DNA from: Osedax fenrisi
Lineage: Eukaryota; Annelida; Polychaeta; Sabellida; Siboglinidae
NCBI GenBank assembly: GCA_964019155.1
Contig: OZ025243.1
Location: 22,162,441-22,226,440 of the forward strand
Reading direction: 5' to 3'
DNA: 64,000 nt
The position numbers and the translations under genes were made by a program. Positions within the stretch are counted from its first letter, which is position 1, and every line of letters starts with the position of its first letter. Positions 61,111-64,000 of the stretch are shown here, one piece after another. The notes beneath the pieces were generated by a model that did no database searches, was not told where the DNA came from, and saw only the letters and a program-made list of their open reading frames with translations.

Positions 61111-63996
61111 GTATATATAATTATATGTATATATATATGGAAATAAAAGACAATGTAAACCTGAACTAATTTGATTGCATTGTAACGTTCGAGCATAATG
61201 AATGATTGTACAGGACATTCTTTGCCAGATTTATCACTAGGTGGCGATACTTTTGTTTGGATCAGATTTTGACCCTATTAAATAATGTATCATATAATAA
61301 AGTAACATATAATATATGATTATACACTATTCGTATTTAATATTAAGAGATTATGTAAATGACTAGATATTAAGTAAAATCAAATTAATAATAATATAAA
61401 CATTTGTTAGAAGGTTCTAGATTAAGGATTGAAGATCTAGGTTCTAGTTATGTGCTAACTGTGTTTAATTTTCTCCACAGATTCAACAAGGGAGACAGTT
61501 CAGTCGACCAGATTTCTCTATCGAACTTTTGTATTTTAATGTCGGCTCTTTTCAAAACGCGCAGCTGACCAATGATCTGATTGGACTGCGTCTTCTGCAG
61601 CGATTGGTCGATATTCTCCGGCAATCCAAAGTAGGACGACGAATCGGTATCGGGCAACGCATTGATAGCGTTAACGTAAGCCTGTGGTAAATAGGCGGAA
61701 TTTAGACATACTTAAAACATACCAAATGTATGAGCATGCGAATATAATCATATCATTTCGTTATTTAACGTTGAAAATATACATTATATATATATAATAA
61801 TAAATAATAATATTATTTTTAGAATTTTTTGTAGTTTATAATAATAAATATGAATAAAAATATCATAGTTCATATTTCTTCTAAAGGGCTTCGAAATAAG
61901 ACAGATTTTCTATCATCGTTGACCAGACTCCACATTAGTGTATTCAATAGAATAGAATTCCTGTTACGCCGCAGTTCCTTAGGCGCGCGCGTGTGCTACA
62001 AACGGAGTGCGTATTAGACGAGGGTATCTGGAGTGGTCCCAGTGTTCCCCCGGCCCCGGTGGTGATGTCGGCGGTGAAGAACTGGTTCAGGTAGGAGACC
62101 AGCACCCGCGTGTCGAATGTGTTATCGACGCGACCGCCGTAGATAGCAAACTCGAGTATACCGCGGATGAAGTCCCACTGCAGGGTTCCGTTATTGCCTA
62201 GCGAGTGGCCGATGTGACTCAGACGTTATGATTTCGAATAGCGCGCGTGTATACACTAAGGTAAATATCTACGACGATAAATCCTCGTATATTTCGTCAT
62301 AATGCTACGACGACGTAATGACGAGGTGGTCATAGATTCTAGTCAGTAACGTTATAATCATCGCAGAATCTTGTCCGCGCTGATTTTATTTACAGTGTAA
62401 ACCGACCAAAATATATTATTTAAACACGATCCGCATTTTTTGGTATTAGAATTAAGAAATTTCTCAAGAAATACGCAATAAAATGTATGATAAATAATTA
62501 TCTAGAATTAGTAGTACGTGTAATGTTTACCGTGAATTTGATTGGTTAGCATACTAGTATACCGCTGTAACTATGTTAACCTGCTCTTTCACATAAATGA
62601 TTGATAATTTCGGCCCCGGCTCTCAAATCCGATAAACCGAATTCATAGAACTTTGTCCATCCCTACTCGTGTTACGATTAAATGATAATTTCCAGAAATT
62701 GCATATTATTAATTACAACATCTATAGATGTTGTATATTATATATTATATACTCTTCAAATATATATATATTTCTAAGTGATATTTAAGCAATGATGGTA
62801 TACGCTTCATAATAATGTATTTCAATAAATAACGTTTGGTAAATAAAACAGATGGGCGAATTAGGCTATATATAGACTAAATATATATATATATAAATTT
62901 ATATACAATGTGATTATTTTACCTACAAAATATACAAAATTGTAACAGTGTTATATATTTTACATCGACGATAAACGCGTCAGGTCGCTTGTGTAATAGC
63001 TATTGCATATCTATAACGGTCTATCTATAACGAACTTGTGGAATGAAGTTACGTCTCTCCTGAACCATCGCGTGGAACCAGCTGAGAGCAAACAGAGCCT
63101 GAGCCCTCATGGTACCGCCCTGAGACAGGTACTGCGGGGACCAGGTGTCGTAGGTTCGCAGCATGTTCTTCTTGACGCCGGGCGGAGACTGGTGGTGGTA
63201 GGTTTTGATAGATATGTTACATGTGTACAGGAGGTGGATGAGGAGGGGGAGTTAGGAGAGATTGTTATAATTATGGATAGTGTGTGGGTGAGGGTGCGGA
63301 GGAGGAGAGAGCGTTGTCATATGTGTTGATAGCATGTGATGTAGGCGAAGGAGGTCAGGAGAGGGATTGTAGTTAGTAGAGAGTTATTATATTTACGAAT
63401 ACCATGTGATTTGAGGAGAACGACGAGGAATTAAGTATGAATATAAACCATAAAAAAAATAATGGAAAAAAGGGAAGTAAAAAAGTAAGAAAATAAATAA
63501 AGATAGTTATATACAGGCACTGATGCGTGGGTTTCAAAGGCATACCTCGTGGGTTACTTTCAGGCTAGTTTGAAGCAGGATCGTCGGGAAAGAGGCATGA
63601 ACTTCCGATGTCAACCACAGCCGGAAGTCTTTGTGTGGTTTCAAGAGATTCAATTCCTAGGTGGATACGATGATGGGTTATTAAACGTGTTGTGCTTAAT
63701 TTGAATGTTATTATCTCTACATTTGAATGTTAATATCTCTACATTTATTGGAAGTATAATAATCAATATATCGTTTTATATTATAAGATCTCCTATTTTT
63801 TTAATAAATGGTTAAATTAATAATAGATAAAAGTAAGTATAACAATTTATATAAATTAATCATAATTTACCTTTTCCAATTTAGGCAGCCAAGAAATTAC
63901 CAGGTGAAGATTCTTAAGACAAAGCCATTCTCCATTCTTAGCACATTCTCTAAGATGTTGCATAGCGATGTCAGACTGACCTTGACCCATTGCCAC
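59056..63996 (-). CDS. DYNC2H1: Dynein-2 heavy chain, right copy: last 11 exons in the window (551 aa)
   Basis: Exons 63871-63996, 63546-63656, 63036-63188, 62581-62662, 62004-62197, 61460-61681, 61161-61274, 60951-61052, 60318-60511, 59671-59830, 59056-59253. They are identical in length and phase to the last 11 exons of the left copy, with TAG at 59056-59058. They span WLCLKNLHL of AAA6 to the terminal CGAAFCLANV. The first listed exon ends four bases before the window edge. Noted protein changes against the left copy are Leu to Phe (HQLTLEIS), Thr to Ala (ANDTAM) and Ser to Ala (VSKSTP); other differences seen are silent. If the duplication is real, this copy keeps the upstream exons and is the functional gene. 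Confidence 0.93.
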
Positions 63997-64000
63997 CTAG

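Larger units (their letters stand above)
37683..64000 (+). repeat. Tandem duplication, unit 2 (continues beyond the window)
   Basis: The junction reads ...atatataatct then agagaacttcaaatctttaa, against ttctcgagaacttcaaatct at 3032. Only a few bases (tct) are shared across the breakpoint. The last visible base still aligns with unit 1 (29311), so the right-hand end is not seen. Confidence 0.93.

Overview
This is nuclear DNA of an animal with motile or primary cilia, most likely an invertebrate. It is very AT-rich, crowded with (TA)n microsatellites, and its genes are split by many GT-AG introns. No bacterial, plasmid or viral gene set is visible. I cannot name the species.

The dominant structure is a direct tandem duplication with a period of about 34.7 kb. 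Unit 1 runs from about 3037 to 37682. Unit 2 starts at about 37683 and continues past the window end. Almost every gene, transposon fragment and odd repeat of unit 1 recurs in the same order and strand in unit 2, with small sequence differences, different microsatellite lengths and a few clean insertions. Either it is a recent segmental duplication or the assembler has strung two heterozygous haplotypes end to end.

Layout. 1-1100 (unique): the last two exons of a plus-strand membrane protein gene (gene A). 1164-2971: SINEs and AT-rich sequence. 2972-4495: a non-autonomous hAT-like transposon with an 8-bp target duplication, filled by an AT-only minisatellite. 4978-21047: a five-exon plus-strand gene (gene B) that I assembled from exon phases, encoding a 108-residue single-pass membrane protein with a signal peptide that I do not recognise. 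Its introns hold LINE fragments (all antisense to it), SINEs, a Tigger/pogo fragment, a 50-bp perfect palindrome and foldback elements. 24188-37401 (minus): the 3' part of a cytoplasmic dynein-2 heavy chain gene (DYNC2H1-like), 25 exons covering the end of the stalk, AAA5, AAA6 and the C-terminal domain. It is tail-to-tail with gene B. 37683-64000: the same again, with a hAT element lacking its left end, gene B copy 2 (39698-55732) and the last 11 exons in the window of dynein copy 2 (59056-63996).

Consequence: because the repeat unit ends inside a dynein intron, the left dynein copy has lost everything 5' of its stalk exon. It now lies head-to-head with gene B copy 2. The right copy can continue upstream beyond the window and is the candidate intact gene. 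DYNC2H1 drives retrograde intraflagellar transport. Gene B has no inferable partner. Both reading frames are intact in both copies, and most coding differences noticed in the dynein exons are silent.
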